The notes: generated from the letters alone by a model not told the origin. Counted from the stretch's first letter, positions 55,320 to 64,000 are shown. The stretch is 64,000 nucleotides of DNA from an uncultured Microbulbifer sp. (GCF_947489355.1 NZ_CANLDD010000001.1:62001-126000), one strand, 5' to 3'. A program made the numbers and translations.

Positions 55320-55859
55320 TTAAAAGGTTAATTCTTCGATGGTGTGGCTCTGATTGGTGTAAACGCAGATATCACCAGCAATTTTCAGGCCCTGTTCAAC
55401 GATCGCACGCGCGTCCATTTCGGTATTGTCGAGCAGCGCCCGTGCAGCAGACTGGGCAAAGGGGCCACCGGAACCGATGGCGATCAGGTCGTCTTCCGGT
55501 TGAATGACATCGCCGTTGCCAGTCACAATCAGGCTGGCACTGGCATCGGCCACGGCCAGCAGGGCCTCGAGGCGACGCAGGGCGCGGTCGGTGCGCCAGT
55601 CTTTGGCCAGCTCCACGGCGGCGCGGGTCAAGTGGCCACCGTGGGCCTCCAGCTTGGCCTCGAAGCGCTCAAACAAGGTGAAGGCATCTGCCGTACCGCC
55701 GGCAAAGCCGGCGATAACCTTGTCTTTGTACAGGCGGCGCACCTTGCGGGCATTGCCCTTCATGATGGTGTTTCCCAGGGATACCTGGCCGTCGCCGCCG
55801 ATCACCACTTTGTTGTTGCGGCGACAGGATAAAATAGTGGTTCCGCGATACTGTTCCAA
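55320..55859 (-). CDS. hslV: ATP-dependent protease peptidase subunit HslV
   Basis: The 179-residue threonine peptidase has the conserved TTILS after a six-residue propeptide (MEQYRG), so Thr7 is the predicted nucleophile after processing. It continues [22 protein letters not shown]. The propeptide is longer than the single Met of E. coli HslV. It is the promoter-proximal gene of the hslVU-DUF971 run. Confidence 0.96.
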   Translation of the reverse strand: MEQYRGTTILSCRRNNKVVIGGDGQVSLGNTIMKGNARKVRRLYKDKVIAGFAGGTADAFTLFERFEAKLEAHGGHLTRAAVELAKDWRTDRALRRLEALLAVADASASLIVTGNGDVIQPEDDLIAIGSGGPFAQSAARALLDNTEMDARAIVEQGLKIAGDICVYTNQSHTIEELTF

Positions 55860-55940
55860 TGGAGACCTCTCGGGTTACGCGTGGGCTTCAGCGGCGGGCG
55901 CTAGGTGCCACCGGTGCCGGAAATTGCCTTAAAGCTAGGT

Positions 55941-55969
55941 AAATGAGGACGCAACGGGTTGATTTCAAC
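55941..55969 (-). promoter_or_regulatory. Sigma-32 heat-shock promoter of hslVU
   Basis: On the minus strand GTTGAAA (-35; consensus CTTGAAA, 6 of 7), a 14-nt spacer and CCTCATTT (-10; consensus CCCCATnT, 7 of 8) lie about 80 nt upstream of the hslV ATG. hslVU is a heat-shock operon in E. coli, so the match fits expectation. Confidence 0.75.
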
Positions 55970-56017
55970 AACCACAAGTGCAATTGCGATACCGGGAGCC
56001 CGCCATCCAAAGCGGTT

Positions 56018-56578
56018 TCATTTGGCGGGGCGCTTCAATACCAGCGGCATCAGGCTGTGCTCTGCCAGCACCTGGCGCGCCTTGGCCATGCGCGAGCGAT
56101 TACTGAAAGGCCCGACCAGCACCCGGTGCCAGGTGCCGCGGTTGTCGCTGGCGGACTCCACCTTGACATCCAGGTTGGCCAAAGTCAGCTGTGCACGCAG
56201 GCGCTCGGCCTCTGCCGCCTCGCGGAAAGAGGCCGCCTGCAGGATATAGACCTGTTGGCGAGACGCACTGGCTGCAGCCTGCGCCGAACCGGGGGCCGCC
56301 TGGTGGCGCGCAGGCCTGGCCACCTTGGGCGGCGGCACCGACACCTCGTTTTCCTTTAACAGGGTGTAGAAATCAAAGCGCGGCTGGGAGGGCGCCTCCG
56401 CCGCCGGCTTGGCCATCTGTGGCTTGCCGCCGCCAACGCCTTTACCTGCCCCGGCAATACCATATTGGAGGAGCAAAAATACCGCGAAGCCGCCCACAAT
56501 ATTGCCCAGGGCAAACCACCCCCAGGCGGGTTTGCCCGTGGAATGTTGACTGCGGCGGTTGGTTTTGCGACGGCTCAT
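56018..56578 (-). CDS. SPOR-domain membrane protein (FtsN-like)
   Basis: The 186-residue protein has a basic cytoplasmic N-terminus, one membrane helix (about 20-40), a Pro/Ala-rich linker and a C-terminal SPOR domain (VYILQAASFREAAEAERLRAQL through HRVLVGPFSNRSRM), which binds denuded septal glycan. In Pseudomonas a similar gene lies between argS and hslV; here it follows priA directly. ATG at 56578 is chosen; the frame is open upstream to 56680. Confidence 0.9.
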   Translation of the reverse strand: MSRRKTNRRSQHSTGKPAWGWFALGNIVGGFAVFLLLQYGIAGAGKGVGGGKPQMAKPAAEAPSQPRFDFYTLLKENEVSVPPPKVARPARHQAAPGSAQAAASASRQQVYILQAASFREAAEAERLRAQLTLANLDVKVESASDNRGTWHRVLVGPFSNRSRMAKARQVLAEHSLMPLVLKRPAK

Positions 56579-56660
56579 TGAAGGTCTCTTCCCCAGCTGG
56601 TCTGCCCGATCAGCGCATTGTACCGTCAATTCCGGCGGGAGCCCTGTACTCCGGCAACAT

Positions 56661-58874
56661 TCAGGACAAATCCTGCGCATCCATATCCACCGCCCAGCGC
56701 AGGCGACGATTTTTGTTCCCTTCGGCCCAGGTGCTTACCCGTGCCAGGAGAGGTTGTAATTGCGCGCGGTGCTGTGCAACCACCTGTACATAAAAGCGGA
56801 AGCGCCCGGACTTGCGCTCCAGCAGAGCCGGCACCGGCCCCAGATAGAGCAGTTGCGGAGAGGGCGGCGCCAGGGATTGCATATACCGGCGCGCGCTTTG
56901 CAGAAACGCCTCTGCCCAGGCGGGTTCCTCGCACTCTGCGCGCACCAGCGCCATGGTCCTTACCGGGGGCAACTGTGCCGCGGTGCGATCCTCCAGCAAC
57001 TGGCGCGCAAAATCGCCATAGCCTTTGTCTAGCAACCGCTGCAGCAGCGGGTGCTCGGGGTAACGGCTCTGCACCAGCACGCGCCCGTGCAGACTGCCGC
57101 GCCCAGCGCGGCCCGCCACCTGCGCCAGCAATTGCCCGGTGCGCTCCGGTGCGCGGAAATCGGCACTGAACAGGCCGCCGTCGGCATCCTGAATCACCAC
57201 CAGGGTCACCCTCGGCAGATGGTGCCCCTTCGCCAGCATCTGTGTCCCCAGCAGCAGGCAGGGCTGTCCGTCGCGGGCCGGCGCCAGCAGTCTGTCCAGC
57301 GCCTGTTTGCTGCCGGTGGTGTCCCGGTCGATTCGGATCACCGGGTAGCTGGCAAAGCGCTGTAGCAACAGTTCCTCGCTGCGCTCGGTGCCACCTCCGA
57401 GGGCGGAGATCGAATGGCTGTGGCACTGGGGGCAACTGTTCACCAGCGGGCGGCGATGGTCACAGTGATGACAGCGCAGCTGGCCTTGACGCCGGTGCAG
57501 GGTCAGCTTGCTGGAGCAGTGCGCACAGTCGGCGATCCAGCCGCAGTCGTCACAGGTCAGTGCCGGCGCGAAGCCGCGCCGGTTGATAAACACCAGAGCC
57601 TGTTCACCCCGCGCCAGGACATCGCCGATATGGCGCAGTACCTGGGGGACAAAGCCCGCCTCCAGAGGCTCGCGCAGAGTCGGCACCACATGGATTTGCG
57701 GCGGGTGCGCGTCGCCGGCACGCTGGTATAGATGCAGGTGCCGGTAGCGGCCGGTCAAGGCATTGTGCAGGGTTTCCAGAGCGGGTGTGGCAGAGCCCAG
57801 CAATACCGGCACATTGGTATTGCGCCCCAACACCACTGCCAGATCGCGGGCCGAATAGCGCACACCATCCTGCTGCTTAAAGGAAGCGTCGTGTTCCTCG
57901 TCGACGATCACCACCCCGAGCCTCGGCAGCGGGGTCATAATGGCTGAGCGGGTGCCGATAACGATATCCGCCTGGCCTGCGGCAGCGGCGAGCCAGGATT
58001 GGGCGCGCTCGCCCTCGGCCAGGCCGGAGTGCAGGGCGGCAATACTGTGATCGGGAAACCGGGCCGCGATACGCCTCAGGGTCTGTGGGGTGAGTCCTAT
58101 TTCCGGCACCAACAGCAATGCCTGGCGCCCCGCAGCCAATACCCGCTCTATCAGGCGCAGATAAATTTCCGTCTTGCCGCTGCCGGTCACCCCCTCCAGC
58201 AAACTGGCGGAGAAACGGCTGCAATCCATCACATCCAACACCTGCTGCTGCTCGCTGTTCAACGCCGGGGCCAAAGAGGCATCCGCCCCAGGCAATGGCG
58301 GCGGCACTGTGGGACCGGCAACCCATTCCACCAGCCCGCGCTCCTGCAACCCGCGCCCCGCTGCCATGGAATGGCCCTGTGCTTTCAAGTGCGCACGACT
58401 CAGCCTGCCATCGCGCAACAGCTTCTGCAGCAGGGCCTGCTGCTTAGGGGCCCGCGCCAGCGCCGTCTGTGGCAGGCCCTTACCCTCTGTGGTGAGTTGC
58501 AGCCATTGCTCGGCCCAATGGTAGGCGGGCTTGCCCTTGCGCAGGGCAGCGGGCATGGCGGCCGCATACACCTCTCCCACGGGTGCCTGGTAGTAATCGG
58601 CGATCCAGGCGAGGAATCTGCGGCTGTGCGCGTCAAACAATACCGTACTGTCAATCTGCTCCAGCGCGGGCTTCAGTTCCGCCAGTGGCGACTCCCCCAC
58701 AATAGCCACCAGCACCGCCACCAGTTTGCGCCCGGCAAAGGGCACCCACAGGCGCTGGCCCGGGGCCAGCGCCTGTGGTGAGAGCCCCTCGGGGGGCAGA
58801 TAATCGAACAGGCGCCGCAGCGGTACGGGTACCGCCAATTGTAAAATCACCCTTTGCTGAACCGCCTCTTGCAC
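56661..58874 (-). CDS. priA: Primosomal replication-restart helicase PriA
   Basis: The 737-residue protein has an N-terminal DNA-binding domain (VPVPLRRLFDYLPPEGL), a helicase Walker A GVTGSGKTE and DEEH box, and a zinc-binding cluster of eight Cys (CDDCGWIADCAHC, CHHCDHRR and CPQC). It reloads replisomes at stalled forks. GTG start at 58874 behind GGGGGCAGG. Confidence 0.95.
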   Translation of the reverse strand: MQEAVQQRVILQLAVPVPLRRLFDYLPPEGLSPQALAPGQRLWVPFAGRKLVAVLVAIVGESPLAELKPALEQIDSTVLFDAHSRRFLAWIADYYQAPVGEVYAAAMPAALRKGKPAYHWAEQWLQLTTEGKGLPQTALARAPKQQALLQKLLRDGRLSRAHLKAQGHSMAAGRGLQERGLVEWVAGPTVPPPLPGADASLAPALNSEQQQVLDVMDCSRFSASLLEGVTGSGKTEIYLRLIERVLAAGRQALLLVPEIGLTPQTLRRIAARFPDHSIAALHSGLAEGERAQSWLAAAAGQADIVIGTRSAIMTPLPRLGVVIVDEEHDASFKQQDGVRYSARDLAVVLGRNTNVPVLLGSATPALETLHNALTGRYRHLHLYQRAGDAHPPQIHVVPTLREPLEAGFVPQVLRHIGDVLARGEQALVFINRRGFAPALTCDDCGWIADCAHCSSKLTLHRRQGQLRCHHCDHRRPLVNSCPQCHSHSISALGGGTERSEELLLQRFASYPVIRIDRDTTGSKQALDRLLAPARDGQPCLLLGTQMLAKGHHLPRVTLVVIQDADGGLFSADFRAPERTGQLLAQVAGRAGRGSLHGRVLVQSRYPEHPLLQRLLDKGYGDFARQLLEDRTAAQLPPVRTMALVRAECEEPAWAEAFLQSARRYMQSLAPPSPQLLYLGPVPALLERKSGRFRFYVQVVAQHRAQLQPLLARVSTWAEGNKNRRLRWAVDMDAQDLS

Positions 58875-58949
58875 CCTGCCCCCGGTGACTATTGCAAAAG
58901 CCCTTAGTGTACCGGCTGGTTCGGTGAGGTACAGGACAGTTATTTTTAC

Positions 58950-59000
58950 TTGCAGACTCTAATTTTTAGAGTAAACTGACAAAACTCTAAATTTTAGAGT
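58950..59000 (+). promoter_or_regulatory. Promoter with two identical-arm operator palindromes
   Basis: ACTCTAA-TTT-TTAGAGT (58956-58972) and ACTCTAA-ATT-TTAGAGT (58984-59000) are two perfect 7+3+7 palindromes spaced 28 bp centre to centre. A -35-like TTGCAG (58950-58955) and -10-like TAAACT (58972-58977) flank the first, so a bound repressor would occlude the core promoter. The winged-helix protein of this operon is the likely binder. Confidence 0.7.
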
Positions 59001-59026
59001 TCTCTCAAATAACCGGAGTGATTTTC

Positions 59027-59596
59027 ATGACTGACCTGGATAATATCAGGGACAATCTGGATTATGTCAGCAGCGCCGTACGCAGCGGCACATCGCGGGA
59101 CGGCATACCCGCGCTGTACTTTCTCTGGGGCCTGTTGATTTTTATCGGCTTTGCCTTACCAGACTTAGCACCGCGCTTTGCTGCAATCTACTGGCTGCCG
59201 GCCTCGATTGGAGGGGGACTTGTCAGCTGGTGGCTAGGCGAGCGAGCGGAGCGTCGTCAGGGCATTAACAACACCGCCTTCGGACGCAGATATGGCTTGC
59301 ACTGGCTGGTGAGCGGCGCAGCCTTCCTGTTGGTCTTTATCTCCCTGATTAGTGGGCAGGGTGAGGCAGGGCCTGAACTATTCCTGCTGGTTGCCGGACT
59401 GTCCTACAGCCTGGCTGGTGTGCATCTGGAACGCCCATTACTCTACAGCGGTCTTCTGATGCTGGCCTGTTACGGGGGTATGGTACTTATATCCCCCCCT
59501 TATGCCTGGACGCTGACAGGTTTGGTTGTGGGCATCTCGCTTCTGTGGGCCGGCTTCGCACAGCGCACAAAACACAACCGCGGGGACCCACAGTGA
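59027..59596 (+). CDS. Multi-pass membrane protein of unknown function
   Basis: The 189-residue protein has about five to six hydrophobic segments (about 32-48, 56-73, 93-110, 118-133, 140-157, 161-180) after a soluble N-terminus (TDLDNIRDNLDYVSSAVRSG). The family is not recognised by name, but it is the companion usually found with a short winged-helix regulator. CGGAG precedes the ATG at 59027. Its stop overlaps the regulator's GTG start (GTGA). Confidence 0.8.
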   Translation: MTDLDNIRDNLDYVSSAVRSGTSRDGIPALYFLWGLLIFIGFALPDLAPRFAAIYWLPASIGGGLVSWWLGERAERRQGINNTAFGRRYGLHWLVSGAAFLLVFISLISGQGEAGPELFLLVAGLSYSLAGVHLERPLLYSGLLMLACYGGMVLISPPYAWTLTGLVVGISLLWAGFAQRTKHNRGDPQ

Positions 59597-59889
59597 AAGC
59601 CCTGGGGGCCTTAAACCCTGTTCTGGAGCATCGGATACGCCTCGCCATCTGCGTGCTGTTGGCCAAGTACGGGGAAATCAGCTTTTCCCGCTTTAAGCAG
59701 CAATTGGCGGTCACAGATGGCAACCTCGGCGCCCAGCTGCGGCGGCTGGAGGAACAGGGCTTTATCGATCCGCGCAAGGCCCTTATGGAACGCAAACCCG
59801 TCACCTGGTACCGCCTCACCACGGAAGGTAGACAGGCACTGGAACAACACCTGGGGGCCCTGCAACAATTGATTTCGACATTGGACTAG
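59593..59889 (+). CDS. Short winged-helix transcriptional regulator
   Basis: The 98-residue single-domain protein has a winged helix (RIRLAICVLLAKYGEISFSRF, then the recognition helix TDGNLGAQLRRLEEQGFID and a wing). This is the PF13601-type (MarR/ArsR-like) pattern. GTG start overlaps the upstream membrane gene's stop, so the two are translationally coupled. It probably represses its own operon through the paired palindromes at 58956-59000. Confidence 0.85.
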   Translation: MKALGALNPVLEHRIRLAICVLLAKYGEISFSRFKQQLAVTDGNLGAQLRRLEEQGFIDPRKALMERKPVTWYRLTTEGRQALEQHLGALQQLISTLD

Positions 59890-60045
59890 GCCCTGCGCCG
59901 GGAGAGGGTCCCTGGACTTGAATACCGGCGCTAATCTGGTAGTATGCGCCGACTTTTTAAACGGTCTGGAACCGCACAGGTTCCTGTTCCAACGCCGATG
60001 CCGTGCCCGGCAATGATCGGGTGGCGGTATCGAAATGAGGCAATC

Positions 60046-60258
60046 ATGAAAGCAAATATCCACCCGAAATACACCGACATCTCTGCCACCTGCTCCTGCG
60101 GCAATGTGATCAAAACCCGCTCCACCCTGGGCAAGGACCTGCAGATCGATGTGTGTTCCCAGTGCCACCCCTTCTACACCGGCAAGCAGAAACAGGCGAC
60201 CACCGGTGGCCGCGTGGACCGCTTCAAGCAGCGTTTTGGCAGCCGCATCAGCAAATAA
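60046..60258 (+). CDS. rpmE: 50S ribosomal protein L31 (zinc-binding form)
   Basis: The 70-residue protein has four Cys (16, 18, 37, 40) in TCSCGN and [11 protein letters not shown], the zinc-binding type, not the zinc-free paralogue. The ATG at 60046 follows GAGG. It stands alone, followed by a strong terminator. Confidence 0.96.
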   Translation: MKANIHPKYTDISATCSCGNVIKTRSTLGKDLQIDVCSQCHPFYTGKQKQATTGGRVDRFKQRFGSRISK

Positions 60259-60307
60259 TACGTACAGCGGATCAAGGCGCTCACCGACTCAAGTGGCGAA
60301 CGCTGTG

Positions 60308-60344
60308 AAAAAAAGCACCCAGGGGCCTCCCGGGTGCTTTTTTT
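60308..60344 (+). terminator. Rho-independent terminator after rpmE
   Basis: AAAAAAAGCACCC (60308-60320) pairs with GGGTGCTTTTTTT (60332-60344) around an 11-nt loop, followed by T-rich sequence. It is nearly symmetric, so it could act in both directions. Confidence 0.85.
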
Positions 60345-60628
60345 CTGTCCGGGTGTTTTTCGTCTGTGCAACTGCACAACGGGGAAAATGATTCGGACCC
60401 CTTAAGGTTGTGGGCATTGATGATATGCCTATCCTTAAAAATGGCGTATTTGACGGCTGAGCATTCCAGCTTTGGCCGACTAGTACAGGCCAAATAGTAG
60501 GGATTAGCGGTCTAACGTGCCCCCGGCGCTTGTCGCCACAAGCGCCCCCGGTTATTCTCTGATTCCCCGCAGTAACCGGGATAACACAGCGGTGTTGCCC
60601 CGACAGTTTTCGAGAGAACAGCCCTCAA

Positions 60629-61882
60629 ATGACGGATTCATTGCGCCAGGCAGCACTGGACTACCACGCACTGCCCAGTCCCGGCAAACTATCAGTTGAA
60701 CTGACCACCGCCGCCGAAACCCAGGAAGACCTGTCTTTGGCCTACAGTCCCGGCGTGGCCGAACCGGTGCGCGAAATTGCCAAAAACCCCGAGGCAGCCT
60801 ACCTCTACACCGGCAAAAGCAATCTGGTGGCTGTGATTACCAACGGCAGTGCCATTCTCGGTCTCGGCAACCTGGGGCCGCTCGCCTCCAAGCCGGTAAT
60901 GGAGGGCAAATCACTGTTGTTTAAGCGCTTTGCCGGTATCAACTCGGTGGACATCGAGGTGGACGCCAACAGCCCGGAACAGTTTATTCAGACCGTTGCC
61001 GCCATTGCCAATACCTTCGGCGGTATCAACCTGGAGGATATCAAGGCTCCGGAATGCTTTCATATTGAGGAGGCGTTGATCGAACGCTGTCCGGTGCCGG
61101 TTTTCCATGATGATCAGCACGGCACTGCCATAGTGACGGTGGCGGCAATGCTCAATGCGCTGGAGATCCAGGACAAAAAAATCAATGCGGTACGCATGGT
61201 CTGCCTCGGTGCCGGCGCCGCTGCAACCGCCTGCTGCAAACTGCTGCTGGCCGCCGGAGCGCGCAAAGAGCAGATCACCATGCTCGACAGCCGCGGGGTG
61301 ATCCACTCCGGGCGCACCGACATTAATGCCTATAAGGGCGAGTGGGCACGGGATACACAAATGCGCACTCTCGACGATGCCATCACCGGCGCCGACGTAT
61401 TCCTCGGGGTATCCGGCTCAGACCTGCTCTCCGCCGAGCAGTTGCAGCGCATGGCGCCCAAACCGGTGGTTTTCGCCTGCTCCAACCCGAACCCCGAAAT
61501 CAAACCGGAACTGGCCCACAGTGTGCGCAGCGACCTGATCATGGCCACCGGGCGCTCCGACTACCCCAACCAGGTCAACAACGTGCTCTGCTTCCCCTTT
61601 ATTTTTCGCGGGGCACTGGACGTGCGCGCGGCGCGCATCAATGAACAGATGAAGCTGGCGGCGATCGAGGCCATTCGCAAAATTGCCCACCTGCCGGTAC
61701 CGGACTCCGTACGCGAGGGCTTCGGCGGTGTGGAGCTTACCTTCGGCCCCGGCTATATCCTGCCCAAGCCCACAGACCCACGCCTGCTGCCGGAAGTGGC
61801 CGCCGCCGTGGCCCGCGCCGCCGTGGATAGCGGTTGCGCATGCCTGCCCTATCCGCAACACTACCCTCTGGAAACCCTCTAG
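60629..61882 (+). CDS. maeB: NADP-type malic enzyme (short form)
   Basis: The 417-residue protein oxidatively decarboxylates malate to pyruvate. It has TAYSP-like LAYSPGVAEPVREIA, the malate/metal region KAPECFHIEEAL and VFHDDQHGTAI, and the Rossmann motif GAGAAATAC. It lacks the C-terminal phosphotransacetylase-like domain of long MaeB, matching the roughly 420-residue Pseudomonas form. It lies downstream of rpmE, as in the Pseudomonas rpmE-maeB neighbourhood. Confidence 0.95.
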   Translation: MTDSLRQAALDYHALPSPGKLSVELTTAAETQEDLSLAYSPGVAEPVREIAKNPEAAYLYTGKSNLVAVITNGSAILGLGNLGPLASKPVMEGKSLLFKRFAGINSVDIEVDANSPEQFIQTVAAIANTFGGINLEDIKAPECFHIEEALIERCPVPVFHDDQHGTAIVTVAAMLNALEIQDKKINAVRMVCLGAGAAATACCKLLLAAGARKEQITMLDSRGVIHSGRTDINAYKGEWARDTQMRTLDDAITGADVFLGVSGSDLLSAEQLQRMAPKPVVFACSNPNPEIKPELAHSVRSDLIMATGRSDYPNQVNNVLCFPFIFRGALDVRAARINEQMKLAAIEAIRKIAHLPVPDSVREGFGGVELTFGPGYILPKPTDPRLLPEVAAAVARAAVDSGCACLPYPQHYPLETL

Positions 61883-61889
61883 CAGGCTG

Positions 61890-61919
61890 TTGAAAAAGGC
61901 CTTTCATGGCCTTTTTCAA
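61890..61919. terminator. Bidirectional terminator after maeB
   Basis: TTGAAAAAGGCC (61890-61901) pairs with GGCCTTTTTCAA (61908-61919) around a 6-nt loop, with T-run on the plus side. Confidence 0.8.
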
Positions 61920-62061
61920 TCCGGGTTTGCGGCGCACAGAAATCCTCCTCTCAACCCGTTGGAACAGGCATTTGCCGCACCCGCGCCAACGGACTTCTTG
62001 AGCCACACCGCGCCCGTCGATAAACTGCCTCTCTGTTACAGCATCAAAGTTGCCCAACATA

Positions 62062-62499
62062 ATGATTCACGTGTATGTGCTGACCAATCAGCACCAGCAG
62101 TTCCTGAGTAAAAGTGGCGAATGGCTGGACGGCCGTGAGCCGAATAAACTGTTCCGCAGTGAGCACAAGGATGTCACCATCAACCAGATGTTCGAGGCCA
62201 ATACCCGTGATGTCAGCCTGCGCATTGAGTTATTGCAGTGCGACCTGAACAATAAGGGCCAGCCCCTGATTCCGACAGAGGCGCTGGCAGATGCCTCAGG
62301 CGCCGACCCCCAGGACGAGCCGGAAATTCCACCGGCGGCGCCGGAGGAAGTGCCCCCGCAGCACAATCCGGAACTGAACCCACAACCAGCGCCCGAGGTC
62401 GCTCCGGAGCAGACACCCGAAGTCGTACCAGAGCCAACCCCGGTGGAAACGCCCGCACAACCCGACGAACATGTATCCAAGTCGGAATCGACCGCCTGA
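62062..62499 (+). CDS. Hypothetical protein with Pro/Glu-rich tail
   Basis: The 145-residue protein has a globular N-terminal half of about 75 residues (MIHVYVLTNQHQQFL through IELLQCDLNNKG) and a C-terminal low-complexity tail of Pro/Glu repeats (PEVAPEQTPEVVPEPTPVET). No signal peptide or membrane segment. Family not recognised. It lies 81 bp ahead of gshA and may be co-transcribed with it. Confidence 0.65.
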   Translation: MIHVYVLTNQHQQFLSKSGEWLDGREPNKLFRSEHKDVTINQMFEANTRDVSLRIELLQCDLNNKGQPLIPTEALADASGADPQDEPEIPPAAPEEVPPQHNPELNPQPAPEVAPEQTPEVVPEPTPVETPAQPDEHVSKSESTA

Positions 62500-62580
62500 A
62501 CAGCTGCGCTTTCAGCTCCGGCAAAAGCCACCTGACACAGCAACGAAAGAGCGCGTCCCGGAAGTACCAAGGAGATTCGA

Positions 62581-64000
62581 GTGCCTATTCCCCACCTAGC
62601 CGCCCTGGCACAGGCCCAGCCTGTGCAACTGCTCAAGGGCATACGCCGCGGCCTGGAAAAAGAAAGCCTGCGGGTTGCCCGCGACGGTACCCTGGCACAG
62701 ACGCCGCACGCGCAGACACTGGGCTCGGCGCTCACCCACGAGAGCATCACCACCGATTTTTCCGAAGCGCTGCTGGAGTTCATCACGCCGCCGGTAGCCA
62801 CCCCGGAAGAGGCCCTGCGCATTCTTGATCGCATTCACCGATATACCTATAGTCAGATCGGCGATGAGCGTCTGTGGGTCAACAGCATGCCCTGTGCCAT
62901 CGGCGCGGATAAGGATATTCCGGTGGCGCGCTACGGCGACTCTCACAGCGGCACCATGAAAACCATCTACCGCCTGGGCCTGGGGCTGCGCTATGGTCGT
63001 GCCATGCAGACCATCGCCGGCATTCACTACAATTTCTCCCTGCCCGACGGATTCTGGCTGTGGCTGCACGAGTTTGAAAACAGCAGCGAATCCCTGCGCA
63101 GCTTCAAAACCCGCCGCTACTTCGACCTGATTCGCAATTTCCGCCGCAACTACTGGCTGCTGATCTATCTGTTCGGCGCAGCTCCAGCGGTATGCTCTTC
63201 GTTTGTGGAGGGACGCCAGCACAAACTGGCGCCGTTCAACGAGGACAACCACACCCTGCATGCCCCTCACGCCACCTCGCTGCGCATGGGGGACCTGGGT
63301 TACAACAGTGATGTACAACAATCCCTGATTGTTTGCTACAACGACCTGCCAAGCTATCTATCCACCCTGTGCTCGGCCATCAGCTGCCCCTACGATCCCT
63401 ACCGGGCACTGGGTATAAAGGATGCAGAAGGCCACTACCAACAGCTATCCGCCGGCATACTGCAGATCGAAAATGAATTCTACTCGCCCATCCGTCCCAA
63501 AAACCCGACCCAACGCGGCGAGACGGCGCTGTCTGCACTGAACAATCGCGGCGTCGAATATGTCGAGGTGCGCTGCCTTGACCTGAATCCCTTTACCCCT
63601 CTCGGCATCGATGCTCAGCAAATGCGCTTTCTCGACAGTTTCCTGTTGCACTGCCTGCTGACACACAGCCCCAAAGCCAGCGATGCCGACTACCGAGCCA
63701 CCCAGGAAAACCAACAGCGCATCGTCTATCGCGGCAACGAGACGCAATTGCCGTTAAACCACAATGGAAATACACGCGCCCTCGGCGATTGGGCTCTCCA
63801 ACTGCTCGGGGAAATAGACACCGTTGCCGGGCTGCTCGACAGCGCCTGGGACGGCGATCAGCACCGCAGCGCCGTGGGTATACAGCGCGCCAAGGTCCTT
63901 GGCGAGACGCCCACGCCGTCACAACAGATACTGGCGGAATTGGAGACGCAGCAGCTGAATTTCTTCCAGTGGGCCATGGAAAAAGCCGAACAGCACCGCC
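62581..64000 (+). CDS. gshA: Glutamate-cysteine ligase (5' part, runs off window)
   Basis: An open frame of 473 codons from GTG at 62581 (AAGGAG six nt upstream) reaches the window end; the family is about 520 residues. GLEKESLRV, LTHESITTDFSEALLEFITP, WVNSMPC, GIHYNFSLPDGFW and VEVRCLDLNPFTPLGI match proteobacterial GshA, the first enzyme of glutathione synthesis. The C-terminal 50 residues or so lie outside the window. Confidence 0.95.
   Translation, partial: MPIPHLAALAQAQPVQLLKGIRRGLEKESLRVARDGTLAQTPHAQTLGSALTHESITTDFSEALLEFITPPVATPEEALRILDRIHRYTYSQIGDERLWVNSMPCAIGADKDIPVARYGDSHSGTMKTIYRLGLGLRYGRAMQTIAGIHYNFSLPDGFWLWLHEFENSSESLRSFKTRRYFDLIRNFRRNYWLLIYLFGAAPAVCSSFVEGRQHKLAPFNEDNHTLHAPHATSLRMGDLGYNSDVQQSLIVCYNDLPSYLSTLCSAISCPYDPYRALGIKDAEGHYQQLSAGILQIENEFYSPIRPKNPTQRGETALSALNNRGVEYVEVRCLDLNPFTPLGIDAQQMRFLDSFLLHCLLTHSPKASDADYRATQENQQRIVYRGNETQLPLNHNGNTRALGDWALQLLGEIDTVAGLLDSAWDGDQHRSAVGIQRAKVLGETPTPSQQILAELETQQLNFFQWAMEKAEQHR

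Noticed and set aside
61890-61919. Inverted repeat after maeB considered as an IS end
   Set aside because: It sits right after the stop, forms a compact stem with a T-run, and no transposase is nearby; read as a terminator.
1-64000. CRISPR array, tRNA, rRNA or prophage
   Set aside because: No regularly spaced repeats, no tRNA-like cloverleaf or rRNA sequence, and no phage structural or integrase genes were seen.

Overview
The window looks like a chromosome segment of a marine-type gammaproteobacterium close to Microbulbifer/Cellvibrionales. This rests on gene content and order: ubiE-ubiJ-ubiB-hisI-hisE-tatABC, hslVU with a SPOR gene, priA/rpmE/maeB, and HAD-rppH-ptsP with lgt-thyA. All of these match Pseudomonas-like synteny blocks, with local differences. 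No rRNA, tRNA or CRISPR array was seen. The genus is inferred and was not tested by a search.

Layout. 0.3-3.0 kb: a lipoprotein metallo-hydrolase and a short-chain dehydrogenase, divergent from a TetR regulator across a 16-bp-arm palindrome. 3.4-8.6 kb: a six-gene minus-strand TonB energy-transduction operon (DUF3450, TtpC/ExbB-like, ExbB, ExbD, TonB, TPR). 8.9-11.1 kb: lgt-thyA-folA. 11.2-18.0 kb: an NRDE protein, then three consecutive L,D-transpeptidases and a MepK/YcbK-type peptidase, which together form a cell-wall remodelling cluster. 18.0-23.1 kb: imelysin, HAD phosphatase, rppH and ptsP. 23.6-36.5 kb: tex, an RND efflux pair, rsmE, a small membrane protein, a HAD hydrolase, an OmpA-like lipoprotein, a RetSat/CrtI-like oxidoreductase, and a ParD-like/methionine aminopeptidase pair.

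36.5-41.8 kb is an AT-richer accessory island of remnants. It holds a broken ISAs1-type transposase between 16-bp inverted repeats, an unidentified fragment, and an HGG-motif (Stv-like) gene in what looks like an integron-type gene cassette. It also holds an IS256-family tail interrupting a small ORF, a decayed LysE exporter, and a glutathione S-transferase. This is the most unusual part of the window, together with the triple L,D-transpeptidase array.

41.9-64 kb returns to core genome. It carries the tat/his/ubi cluster, a CHAD protein, an NfeD-SPFH pair, two tandem alkaline phosphatases, and DUF971-hslU-hslV behind a recognisable sigma-32 promoter. These are followed by a SPOR protein, priA, a membrane protein plus winged-helix regulator behind two identical-arm operators, rpmE, maeB, a Pro/Glu-rich hypothetical protein, and the 5' part of gshA running off the window end.
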